From Usnea hakonensis (Eukaryota > Ascomycota > Lecanoromycetes > Lecanorales > Parmeliaceae): a stretch of 64,000 bases of DNA. The number at the start of each line of letters is the position of its first letter. Position 1 is the stretch's first letter. The translations under genes and the position numbers were made by a program. The notes under the pieces are model-generated. The model worked only from the letters and a program-made list of their open reading frames with translations, did no database searches and was not told the origin of the DNA. Positions 22,306-33,986 of this stretch are shown in pieces. The DNA lies in contig BLJB01000004.1 in assembly GCA_013423325.1 (NCBI GenBank), positions 1 through 64,000 on the forward strand, read 5' to 3'.

Positions 22306-24980
22306 TCAACTGGCTCCAGGTGGCGGGGGCTGCGCTAGCGTAGTCCCGGGCATGACGAATCCGGGTGGAAATTGGAAACCATTTGGCATACCAGGGAATT
22401 GGAAGCCAAAACCAGGGACGGCAGGCGCAACGCCAATGTTACTGCTGTCACGGTTATCGTTGCGCTCGGGCTGACGGTAGCGTTGCTGTTGGGGGGGAGG
22501 ATTCGAAGCAGTTGGCGGGTCTCGAGTAGAGCGTGGGCCTTGCTGGCCCCCTTTGTCTGTAGCCATACGCCTACTGATTGCTATATTGAACATCAGTATA
22601 AGGCTACAATTTGAGAAGATGGTGGAGGCGCGTTACCTTTCGAGGAGACTCCAGCACCAATCTCGATGTCCGGCTCTTCCACGACGAGTCCTGGCTCGAT
22701 TGACTTGCCACCGGTGCCGCCATATTCTGCCGACAGCATCCATTTGCGATCTGCATCAGTGAGGCGATCGATAGGAATGATGCTGATGCCGGTCTGGTAG
22801 TCGCTGCAATCACGGGGCCCGAAGCCGACACCCCAGCGAGTCTTGATTATGTAAGTCAGCAAGGGCAAAATCAAAAAAGTATGTGGATCAAAGGGAGGGG
22901 AAGAATAACACTGGACTCACTCGAAGTTGCATCTCGGCTGATCTGTAACGCTCCATGCCATCTTTGGCAGCCATAGCGTCGGTTCGAGAAATCATCTTGA
23001 CAAAGGCGTGACGCTTGTCGACATTGACGATGCATGTCTGTACTATCCCGAAAGCCTGAAATATTCCCCGCAGAGCAGCTTCCGAGGAGCTGTATAATAA
23101 TCAGTATACAATTTATATAATCGGAAAATCATATTTACTTACGTTACACCACCGACAAATAGAGTTCGACTGAGGACTTTTACATTGTTAGTACCGACTG
23201 TTCCTTTTTCGTGGGGCTAGCTCGGCTTACCCTTGATGTGGTTAGGGGGAAGCGAAAGGTCGTACTGCAGATTTCTCGGTCCTGGAGGCGGCAGCGTCTG
23301 CTCCTGTCGTGGACTGTCACTCCTACGATAAGGAGCCGGTGGGCTTCTTTGACGGTAATCATTGCGATTTCTCTCCTGGCGGCCTGATCTGCCGCCACGC
23401 CCATAATCCCCATAACTTGGGCTATCACGCCGACGGGGCGGTGTCGGCTCGCGACGTCGACTATAGCCACTAGGTGACCGGGAGCGCGAACGATTGCTTC
23501 TATATCGGCCTGAGGGGGAGCGAATATTGTACGAATTTTCATACCCATTACGATCACGTGACGAGTCATCCCTCCCTCCATTCTGCTGCCAGCTGGGTTG
23601 GGCTGGAGCGCCGGAAGCACCTCCACCTACAGTGCCCGCAGCCATCAATACTTGAAGCACAGTAGCCCATTGGTCTTGGGGAACACCTTGCGCTTGCAGC
23701 ATTTGGATGAGTTGAACTTGTTGCTGGAGAGCTTCAGGCGTAGTGCCTTGCGGCATCACCGGGTTTGCGGGCGCGTTCTGCCCACTGGGCATGGCCTGAT
23801 TCAGACCATAATTTGAAGCGCTACTTAACATTCCAGCAAATGGGTTTGCGCCGACTGCGGCTCCTGGTACATTTACAGGCTGAGCATAGTGCGGTGCAGA
23901 AGTGGCTGGGTTTACGGACGCATTTAGGTGCTGCTGATATGCACTCTGTAAATTGGGTACATTTATTGGACTAGCCTGGGAAGGCATTCCAGGCGCTGCA
24001 GTAGTATTCGTCTTAGCCATCTCCGCGAGTGCCTTCAGAATCTGCGAGGTGTCCGCTCGAGGAGCACCAGCAGTCGCGATATTCCCACTCGATTCGTTTA
24101 ACGGGATGAATTCCTTTGGGGGTGATCCAGTGGGTGTCGTTGATCGAGGATCTACAGACAAAGAAAATGTATCAGAAGCCATTATACATCCAATATTACT
24201 TGTGGTTTGTTTTTTTTTGTTTTGTAAACCTCAAAAGATAAATCAAGCTTGGGGGAGGAGGAATCTTACCATTTGGGGGAGGTGCGGCTAACTTCTGCTT
24301 GAAGCTGTCAAGCATACTGCTCGGAAATGTACTTCCACGCTCCCAAATATCAATGAGCTTCAAAAGTCTAGCCTAGTGCGTAAAACTATACGTGAGTATG
24401 GAATTACAGTCAAGTACGGGGAACGGAAGGAATTTCTGATTTTTTATGTGTACAGATCAGAGTGACCACAGCAGTGCAAGCACTTATGCTGATGGCCAAC
24501 TGATCCATCAATCCACGTAGGTTTTCTAGGAATCGTCGTACCTTTTGTTCTTCGGGACAATTGGTGAGGATATCTGTCATGAAAGAAGGTAACAATTCAG
24601 TCACATGATTGACACCAGCAGCGAATGTACCGTCTGCTGCAGAAGAGCCAAAATTTTGCCCAGCCTTGCGTGCCTGCTCTACCCATGCTCGTGTTACAGA
24701 GTCTACGACATAGAGAACGCCTAACTTATATGAGGCAGGAGCCTTTTTGAAGTGGGTGAAGATACGTTGGATGAGGACGGTCTCTGACTGCGGGACAATG
24801 GAGAGGTTAGCAATTGTTGTTGGGAATGGAAGGGCGGCATAGAAGTAAACGTACCTGAATATTTGCATTGCAGAGAGAGGTGATGCTTTGGATCTTGCCC
24901 CCAGTGACTCCAGGTGGCTTCAATCCCAGCATAGACTGGAGGATGGTGTCGAGCTCAGCTACGCAAGACATAGCTGCCAT
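22306..24980 (-). CDS. Seb1/Nrd1-type CTD-interacting, RNA-binding protein
   Basis: Eight exons (24855-24980, 24542-24787, 24270-24372, 23231-24151, 23143-23176, 22921-23089, 22637-22841, 22306-22580) join in frame to 692 aa. Residues 1-~155 are a CTD-interacting domain (GLKPPGVTGGKIQSIT, KLGVLYVVDSVTR, LIDIWERGSTFP). Next is a Gln/Pro/Ala-rich stretch, then an RS-type segment rich in SRSRSP and RRR. An RNA-recognition motif begins at VLSRTLFVGGVTSSEAAL and ends near TRWGVGFGPRD. The tail is proline-rich. Seb1 and Nrd1 bind the Ser-phosphorylated RNA polymerase II tail and nascent RNA and guide 3'-end formation or termination. The start at MAAMSCVAELD was chosen because upstream codons have no in-frame ATG. 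Confidence 0.93.
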
Positions 24981-25915
24981 GCCAGAGGGTCGGTCGATAC
25001 AGCTTACTTCAGCCAAATCTGACTGTGCCTTTGACCGAGGAACAGATTACGGTCGCACGACTAAGTGCCTTGCTAGCAACGGCAGTGGAGCCTTTAGAAG
25101 TTTTCTATCGATATGACAAAAGAAAGAGAGAGCCGAGAGGTTCAGAGTGAGGGTCGAAGTGTGGTGACTTGAGTTTGCAAAATTGTGAAAGTTATGAGGA
25201 GTGACAGGAGCCGTTCATAGAGAGTGTCGCAGAAACCGAGGTCTGAATGAGACGATCAATACTGAGCCCGCAGAGCCTGCAAAACTACCGCTAAAGCAGA
25301 CTCTTAGTATTCCCTACACCTTTGATTGTGTGCTGATGCTTGTTCGATGGTGTCCTTCAGTGTGATGATAAAATGTGTTTGTTGTGGATGAAGTTAAGGT
25401 CGGAAGGAAGAAGGTCTGAGGGCGGGCAAATTTATTTCTGAGGATTCTTACGCTAACTCGGATCCGGCATGTTCCGATCCAGAGCAAATTGGCAAGCTTG
25501 TGTTGAAGTGATTTTGGCTACTCTCCGTCTTGGACTTGATTGGAGTACTAAGTGAATAAGTACTCAGATAGTAAAGTACGTACCTACTTGGTGAAATTTG
25601 AAATAGAATAGCTCCAACTACATTTGGTCTGAAGCAAAGTCTAGTTGAAGCAAAGAGATAGAGATATCAGGAAACAACAGGAGGAAAAGTCCCCGAGAGA
25701 AATCGGCAACATCGGTAATTTCGGTAAATGTCGGCATACGTAAAGTACTAACTAGAGTAGCCTGCGGGCGTTTTAGCCGGATCTTACGTTGAGCGAGTTG
25801 AGCTTTTTTGTTTCCTTTGGGGTGGTCCGAAGGTCAGCTTCGTAAAAGCTACTCCGTACACCCACACTCAATTCATTGACTTTTCCTTTTCCTTTTCTCA
25901 TTTTCAAAGCTACCT
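24981..25915. promoter_or_regulatory. Divergent promoter region Seb1-like/CIT1
   Basis: About 935 bp. It contains AGTAAAGTACGTACCTACTT at about 25570-25589 and an ACTCCGTAC site at 25851-25859, both recurring intergenic motifs of this window. A CT-rich tract directly precedes the citrate synthase ATG. Confidence 0.5.
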
Positions 25916-27566
25916 ATGGCAACAGCTCTACGTCTCAGCAACGCTGCCCTGCGCCCCGCCCTGGCCTCTGTCCGATCTCCAATCAAGACAGCTGCTTTGA
26001 ACAGCTTAAGATGCTACTCTTCAGCCAAGACACAAGTAAGCTCAACGTCTACAATGCTACACAGTAGGAGTTAAGCTTACTTACTGGTCCTCTAGACACT
26101 CAAAGAGTCTTTTGCTGAGAAGCTCCCGGGCGAGATTGAAAAGATCAAGAAGCTGAGACAAGGATACGGCTCCAAAGTGGTTGGGGAAGTGACTTTGGAC
26201 CAAGTCTACGGTGGAGCTCGCGGCATCAAATCGCTGGTCTGGGAGGGCTCTGTCCTTGATTCAGAAGAGGGTATTCGTTTCCGAGGAAAGACAATTCCAG
26301 AATGTCAAGAGTTGCTGCCCAAAGCTCCTGGCGGACAAGAGCCTTTACCAGAAGGTCCAAAGACATTCAACCCCCCACTCCCCGCATCTCCCTCGAAGCT
26401 GATATGTCTTAGGTCTATTCTGGCTTCTCCTAACTGGTGAAGTACCCAGCGAACAACAAGTCCGAGAACTCTCAGCAGAATGGGCCGCCCGGTCAGACGT
26501 GCCGAAATTCATCGAAGAGCTTATCGACCGCTGCCCCAATGACCTGCACCCAATGGCACAATTCTCCCTTGCTGTGACAGCCCTTGAACACGAATCTGCC
26601 TTCGCAAAGGCCTATGCCAAAGGTATGCCCAAGAGCGAGTATTGGAGCCACACATTTGAGGATTCCATGGACTTGATTGCGAAGCTGCCAACCATCGCCG
26701 CCAGGATATACCGCAACGTCTACAAGGATGGCAAAGTGCCCCCCGTACAGAAAGACAAGGATTATGCCTTCAATTTTGCCAACCAACTTGGCTTCAGCGA
26801 AAACAAGGACTTCATTGAGCTGATGCGATTATACCTGACAATACATACCGACCACGAAGGCGGCAACGTCAGCGCTCACACCACGCACTTGGTTGGAAGC
26901 GCCCTCAGCTCTCCCATGCTCTCACTCTCAGCAGGTCTCAATGGTCTAGCTGGCCCGCTGCACGGCCTGTAAGTCTTATTTCTGACCACTATAAGTCTGC
27001 TCTACTGACTGTCCTCACAGAGCCAATCAAGAAGTCCTCAACTGGCTACAGAAAATGAAGAGCCAAGTCGGCAGCGATCTCAGCGACAAGGCCATTACAG
27101 ACTACCTTTGGTCTACTCTGAAGTCTGGACAAGTCGTACCCGGTTACGGCCACGCCGTTCTGCGCAAAACCGACCCCCGCTACGTCTCTCAGCGCGAGTT
27201 TGCTCTTCGTCATTTGCCCGATGACCCAATGTTCAAGCTTGTCAGCCAAGTGTATAAGATCGCCCCAGGGGTTTTGACAGAACATGGAAAGACGAAGAAC
27301 CCGTTCCCTAATGTTGATGCTGTAAGTAGTCCCTTAGCTGTCCGATAAGCCCTGGTCAAAACTAAATTCTATTCAAGCACTCCGGCGTTCTTTTACAATA
27401 CTACGGCTTGACGGAATCCAGCTTCTACACAGTCCTCTTCGGTGTTTCACGTGCCATTGGTGTCCTACCACAATTGATAATTGACCGTGCAGTTGGCGCA
27501 CCGATTGAGCGGCCCAAGTCTTTTAGTACGGAGGCTTGGGCGAAGCTTGTGGGAGCAAAATTATAG
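25916..27566 (+). CDS. cit1: Citrate synthase, mitochondrial
   Basis: Exons 25916-26035, 26096-26354, 26413-26968, 27021-27321 and 27378-27566 give 474 aa, normal for the fungal mitochondrial enzyme. A basic presequence ends near LRCYSSAKTQ. Catalytic landmarks: LVGSALSSP, the second-site histidine in PGYGHAVLRKTDPR, and HSGVLLQYYGL (which starts exactly at the last exon). It condenses acetyl-CoA with oxaloacetate in the matrix. The second intron uses a weak donor (GTCCAA), but the join restores EGLFWLLLTGEVP, so the model holds. The citrate carrier YHM2 follows on the same strand. Confidence 0.96.
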
Positions 27567-28727
27567 ACAACTGCAGGCTTTGTAAGACAGGGTGAGGTGG
27601 TGACTACTAGCAAAGGGATATCGGAGAAGATGAACTTGATTTTGGTAGTGCAAATGTATGGCCTAGATTGATCGATGGTTGTGCGTCCCAGACGCATGCA
27701 GCTTTCCTGATCTGATGCTTGTTGCTACAATAGTTTCATTTCTATGCATTTCTGCCTCGCCAATAACGGTGTGACTGCGTTGGCCCAGCTGCTGTGTGAA
27801 GAGTTTGAAAGCATTGCTGATCCTTTTCTGCTGATCCTTGAACAGAACGATAGAAGGTGAGACTACGATCCTTCATAGACGGAGGTACAAGCTCTCCTCG
27901 ACGAGCGTTTACAGCACAGCAGCAATGTACCAAGATGCTTTCAGCATGTTACTCCGACTTTGCTGACATCCCTCATTGCTCACCAACTACCCATACCAAT
28001 TGATTAGGATTTGCGGACTGCAGTATCTTGCGCCGCGTGCTTATCCGACATTCCATCTTGTCTGTTTGACAGAAGTCTCCGGATGAAAAGTTAAGCTAGG
28101 CCATAATGAGGATAGGGACTCAATGTAAAGGGATAAACCGCAGAATTAAATCGAGAGGAGGCTCTCGGCGACCGAGTTGATGGAAGATAGCACCTAATGA
28201 TGACCTGACTAATTGTAAGAGTCAGCAATTCAACAGAGATACAATAATATTTGCTGGTCTCTGAAGAGCACTACGCACAATTTATGTTCCGATCGATAGC
28301 ATAAAAAAGAATCACCCAACAAGTCAACCAAGCGCGCCAAGCCCGCCCGGTTTATTCCGTACCGCCTACGTCTTTGGATTTGGACCTTGGACCCTGAATA
28401 AAGTAGCACTAAAATAAAATACTGCAGCACTAATAGAGTAAAGAACGGTGAGCTTCAAAGGAAGTCGGCGATTATCATATTCATCTTGACCCCGTATCGC
28501 CTGTATACATCCTGCTTTTTTAAATACAATTGAGATTGGCTGCTCTGTCTAATCATTCTCTACAAATCTTCGGGATCCATCTCATCTTGTTTCAAAGGCA
28601 GAAAGAAAGAAAGACCCTTCTCTCTCTCTGCAAGCTAGAGTCTAAAGACTCGAGCACCTTACGGATCCAAGCAACGAAGCGCAACTTTTCCCTTGGTCAG
28701 GGTTGTAATTATACAGAGCATCAGTAA
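27567..28727. promoter_or_regulatory. Intergenic region CIT1-YHM2
   Basis: About 1.16 kb. No gene recognised. CT-rich sequence near 28600-28640 precedes the YHM2 start. Confidence 0.45.
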
Positions 28728-30033
28728 ATGGCCGCAGCCCCAGTCGCGGGCTCTGCACCCGCAAAGCTCGAGAAGAAGCCTGTTAAGTTCAGTAATCTTC
28801 TATGTGAGCAATCTTGGACTACATACTGTGAAATCTCTGACAGTAGTCTGCTACAGTGGGCGCTGGGTTAAACATGTTTGAGTAAGTTGGTCACGCAATG
28901 AAGATTTCCGTCAATGGGCTGACATTTTGCTCTGTCAGAGTTACAACCCTAGGTCAGGTACGATAAGACCACAATTGGTCCGTGTACTCGGCCACTTATT
29001 AACCCCCTACCCTAGCCTCTTGAAGTAGTCAAGACAACGATGGCAGCAAACCGAGGTGATACTTTCGCGGGTGCTCTCTCGCGAGTATGGGGACGCGGTG
29101 GTGTACTGGGATGTATGGACAGCTTCCAAGTAACTTTGGCCTCAATCTCGACTGACAAACTACCTCAGACTACCAAGGTCTAATCCCGTGGGCCTGGATC
29201 GAAGCTTCCACAAAAGGTGCCGTCCTACTCTTTGTAGCCTCAGAAGCCGAGTACTACGCCAAGTCTTTCGGAGCAAACGATTTTACTGCGGGTATTTCGG
29301 GTGGTATGGCCGGAGGTGTTACCCAAGCATACGCTACAATGGGCTTCTGTACGTGCATGAAAACTGTTGAAATCACAAAACACAAGATCGCGGCAACAGG
29401 CGTCAAACCCCCTGGGACTTTTGAGACCTTTATGGACATTTACCGGAAAGAGGGAATAAGAGGAATCAACAGGGGCGTCAATGCTGTAGCCATACGCCAG
29501 ACTACAAATTGGGGCTCGAGGTTTGGTCTGTCACGTTTGGCAGAATCGGGTATCAGATCAGCAACAGGGAAGGAGGAGGGGCAAAAGCTCGGCAATTTTG
29601 AGAAGATATTAGCGAGTGGGCTAGGTGGTGGGTTGACTGCTTGGAATCAGCCCATCGAGGTCATTAGAGTGGAAATGCAGAGCAAAACCGAGGATCCAAA
29701 TAGGCCTAAGAACTTGACAGTGGGAAAAACGTTGAAATACATCTACTCGAACAACGGGCTCAGGGGTCTGTACCGTGGTGTGACTCCCAGAATTGGGTTA
29801 GGAGTCTGGCAAACGATATGCATGGTGGCTTTTGGTGATATGTGGGTGGTTTTATCCAATGCAAAAGGGCCGTGGCTAATGCGATCCTATCAGGGCGAAG
29901 GAAGCTGTCGAGAAACTCACCGGGGACAAGGTCACAGCCAAACGTGAGTCTTTCAAAATTCGCAGCATCTTACTATCCGATAATCCGTTCGATAGAAAAA
30001 GTGATATGCTGACCCCGATCTTACTTAGACTGA
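28728..30033 (+). CDS. yhm2: Mitochondrial citrate/2-oxoglutarate carrier YHM2
   Basis: Seven coding exons (28728-28803, 28857-28881, 28939-28957, 29016-29112, 29169-29841, 29894-29943, 30029-30033) join to 314 aa. The protein reads KFSNLLLGAGLNMFEVTTLGQPLEVVKTTMAANRGD, then GLIPWAWIEASTKGAVLLFVASEAEYYA, GFCTCMKTVEITKHK, NWGSRFGLSRLAESGIR and AWNQPIEVIRVEMQSK, all typical of the YHM2 clade. In yeast YHM2 swaps citrate for 2-oxoglutarate across the inner membrane and supports cytosolic NADPH supply. Four introns crowd into the first quarter. The last coding exon supplies only 5 nt (end of the His codon plus stop); reading through intron 6 instead would give a slightly different tail. Confidence 0.95.
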
Positions 30034-30367
30034 TGGGGAAATGAACGTGTGTCGTATCTTGTGTCTTGTACGATAAGTATGAAGCATGGTATCGCTCCCG
30101 CTACCACGACCTCCGCCAGGAGTACAACTTTTTTATCTGACGGCTTGCTTTGCTGGGCTGTACTTTCTAGCTTTGCGAACGGAATTTGGCCGTGGAACAA
30201 GTGCAGCATTCAACAAGCCAAAAATAATACAACTTCGATCTCTCCCTTCGTAGATGCAAATGCTATATACATACTGACGCTAATGCCAAGACTTTCGAAC
30301 TGCCCAACGCTGCACTTTGACCTTGCGCCTAAGCCCATTGACGAACGGTCCATTACATATCATATCG
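30034..30367. other. Convergent 3' intergenic region, YHM2/MCX1
   Basis: About 330 bp between convergent genes; nothing recognised. Confidence 0.5.
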
Positions 30368-32226
30368 TTACATGCCCCCAGCAGCCTTGCTCCTTTCTCT
30401 ATACTCCTCAAAGCTACCCATCTCCCCCTTCACACCAGCACCGTCTTCCTGTTTCCGATCCTTGTTCATCTTCGCGTCCCAGGCCTCTTCCTCCGCAGCA
30501 ATCACTTGCTCAAATCGATGCTGCTGGCCTCTGGCGAGGTAGATGGGCGCCAATTCGCGCCGAGCAACGGCCTCCGTTATGAGGACGTACTTGATGCTCG
30601 AGCCTGGCGCTTCAAACATCGTCTCGGTCAAGAGTCTCTCGCAGACGGTTCTCAGACCCCTCGCCCCCGTGCCCATTCCCAACGCGCTCTTTGCCACTTC
30701 TCTCAAGGCCCCTCTTGTGAATCGCAGTTCTATACCGCTCAGTTGGAATAGCTGCTCGTACTGCTTGATCATGCTATTCCTTGGCTCCGTCAGGACTCTT
30801 ACCAGCGCGTCTTCATCGAGCGCTGAGAGAGCCGCTGATACCGGTATGCGGCCTACAAGCTCAGGTATCAAGCCGAATGTTTGCAGGTCCGTCGGCTCAA
30901 CTAGATCGAGAGGGTTGTATTCGGTCAGGGTTGGTTGATCGGGCGATTGGGGTGCGAAGAAGGGCAGGTGTTTTTCAAAGAGCTTGCTTTCCTCCGATCC
31001 CGTCTTCACGGAGATGGTACTGTCGCGGCCACCGGACGGTAGGGAGGACGATGAGGAAGAAGAGCGTATGGGCGAGCCGAACCCTATCGAGCCTTTGGCA
31101 ATGCGATTCATGACCATTTTTTGCAGACCGGTGAATGCGCCGGCAAAGATGAAGAGGATGTTGTCGGTTCGGACGTTGTATGTTTCTGCCTTTGATGGGC
31201 CAGAGGAGGTGTTGCCCGAGCCTGACGAGGTAGAGGAGGGACCGCCCATCATGCCCCCGGAGAGCGGACTGTTGGTTGGATAGCTGGAATTGGGAGAGCT
31301 GGGCCCGCGGGCAGACTTTTCTTGCTTGGCTTGGATTTGGAGGGTTGTGCCTTCGATGATTTTGAGCAGCGCCTGTTGTACACCTTCACCTCCGACGTCT
31401 TTGCCATGGCTTACTTTCGCGGTGCTAATCTTGTCTATTTCATCGAGGCAGACGATACCTCTTTCTGCAGCTGCAACATCGTAGTTTGCAGCTGCTAACA
31501 GTCTTTGAATGCAGATTTCAGCGTCTTCGCCTATGTAACCTGCTTGAGTGAACGGTGTGCAATCGGACATGCTAAAAGGTACCGCTAGAACACGAGCGAG
31601 CGTCTTGGCCATAAGAGTCTTTCCCACACCCGATGGCCCGAGAAGGAGAACATTAGCTTTCTCGAGAGTGAGCGGTGATGCGTCGAGGATTGGGGCAGCA
31701 CCCAAGTCGGAAGAAGGCGAGTCTAAAGGGATGGCTTGCTGGTGGCCCGGGAATTCGTCTTGACAAGCAATTAGTACCTCTTGATATCCACGAGGTGGAC
31801 GCATATACCTTCAATCGGATGGCTCTCTGCCATCTCCCTTCGTAGCTGCTGTTGTAATATCTCCTGCTCTTCATTCTCTCGCCGCTGTGTCTCCTGTATC
31901 CTTTGGTAGTGATTATATACAGCCACACTCAGAACCTTCTTTGCCCGTTCTTGTCCCACTACGAAGTTGTCGAGGTGTTCCTTCAGAGCCTTGGGCGTCA
32001 ACTTTGGGGCTCCAAGGATCGAAGCATCTCCAAGAGGGCCCGATGTTCTTTCTCCGGGTTCATATGTGCCTGTGAATGGCTGACCTGTGAAGTCCGAGCG
32101 GCGAAACTGTGAGGAGGAGCGTGATGACGGGAACGTGCTGAAGGAGCGATAGATGGAGGAAAGAGTCAAATATGTGTGTCTTGCTTGAGGAGAAGAGGGC
32201 CCGAAGGCAGCGGGCAGGAGGGCCAT
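30368..32226 (-). CDS. mcx1: Mitochondrial ClpX-type AAA+ unfoldase (MCX1)
   Basis: Exons 31809-32226 and 30368-31758 give 602 aa. After a serine/arginine-rich presequence comes LTPKALKEHLDNFVVGQERAKKVLSVAVYNHY, the start of the ClpX core. Walker A is LGPSGVGKTLMAKTLA, Walker B is GIVCLDEIDKI, and GYIGEDAEICIQRLL and LIPELVGRIPV are further signatures. The bacterial N-terminal zinc domain is absent, as in fungal MCX1. Two Ser/Gly-rich insertions interrupt the large AAA+ subdomain (after QAKQEKSARG and at a poly-Ser run). In yeast the protein works in the matrix without ClpP and helps activate ALA synthase. The C-terminal tail after the small domain is charged and variable. Confidence 0.93.
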
Positions 32227-33986
32227 GGACTCGATCAGGTTGGTAAGATAGCCATTGCGCTCTTTTCTTGAAGCATCATACTGCCTTAGAATAGTAGACT
32301 GTAGACGGCACCCAATCTCAGTATGCTGCTCCTTGTACGACCATTGCGCTCAACTTATGTCGTTTTCGCCGACCTAAAAGGCATATATGAGGGCGCGGGG
32401 CTAGTAGGGTAATAAATCCTAGGTAAGGTATTTTAATACTTAAGAACTTCGGACAAAATTACGCCGCCGAGGACGCTTGCTTCGACGAACCATTCTTTAC
32501 GTTTATGGAAAAATGCTATTTAGTGCTCGTCCACATCCTACTTAGTAGGAAGATGAAAGATGAACCGATCATCGATCAACAGTAATGTTTCTCATTGCTA
32601 ACTGGGCCACGGCACGGCTAAAACAGGGCCCCAAATACGTACCTTATTCAAGCAAGATTCACAGCTGGGACAGCATTGCAACCCTTTCCCATCTCTCCTT
32701 CAGCTCTCTCTCAGCCATGCGTGATCGAGTATCCTTTGCCAGCGAATCAAATTCGCCGTCTACAAGATACGACAAGTAAAGAAGTTTTGTCTTTGCTTCA
32801 TATATATTATTGATACAATGCAGCAGAAATCATGACATTTATGAGCGGTTACGCTAAGCATTGTCAGAACTAGGACCATCTGTGCTATCACAAGTACAAT
32901 TGGATTCATGACACAGGTAGGAGCACATGTTGTTATCTATCTGCCTTTTGCTTGGCGACAATCATACCAAAACATGACTCGTGTGAGACGGCTATGTAAG
33001 CGTGACAAAAAGGGAACAAAGACAGAGTCATTGAAGACAAGATGGTTGGCCTAAGTGCTGTGTCTGTCACCAAACACTTACATTGCCCTTGGAAGCATAC
33101 AGCACGTTCTTCTCTCGCAAACGAGTCTCTATTCGTACTGGTGACGTCTAAGCCCAGACTCCTAGAGTGCATCAATCAAGAATCCACCGCTCCGGCCGCC
33201 GTTCCTTCATGGATTTCTCAAGCGGTACGGGCGGAAAATCGTGCTGCAATCTTACTTTTATTCGATGCATGTGAAATATGGCGTTAGCACGGGGGAGGCG
33301 TTTAAGAAGCTCAAAGCTCGATAGTGTAGCAGCTTCAGAGATCTGGTCCCAGTAGGTAGCCCGAAAACATATCGAGAAGGACCTTCGGAGTCGTTGGATG
33401 TCAATTTAAGCTGCACTAACCATTTTCAATTTCCTCCTGCAGGTGTTGGATAAAATTAACACATCGTCAGCTAAGAAGTGAATGGGCCAGTGCTGCAGTA
33501 TGTGTGCTTCGCGACAAAGGAAAGTAAACAACACTTATTTGCCCGACCATCTTTGTACTTCACACCTGAATTATCCTAATACATAAATATATCCAACTAT
33601 GCCACACAATCAGATACTCTACAGCTGATATCTCATCAGACACTACCCTTCGTAATACTTCGAACCGCAAGGCCAAGCAACAGATCTCTCTTGCTCTCTT
33701 TCATCCCACGGCACCAACAAGCAGCAACACTCTCAGGGACCTTGACTCCCTGCAAACGGATTAACAGGCATCGTCAGGGTAGTACAATACTCCATCTTTC
33801 CAGGTGACGGAAAAAATCATTCGACTTCGCCCGCGGTGTTGTTCGCGTTTGTAAGACTAGTATCTTCCACATCACCAGGAGGTTTTTGAGACCTAGCCAG
33901 TGTACTTTCCTTCCAATATCCAGGCTACCGATACCCTCAATAATTGTTCAGCTGCTGCCATTTACAAATTAGAAAACCCAGCAATC
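32227..33986. promoter_or_regulatory. Divergent intergenic region MCX1/repeat-rich orphan
   Basis: About 1.76 kb, one of the longer gene-free stretches. A CTAGGTAAGGTATTTTA block lies at about 32419-32435. The rest shows no coding signal I trust. Confidence 0.45.
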
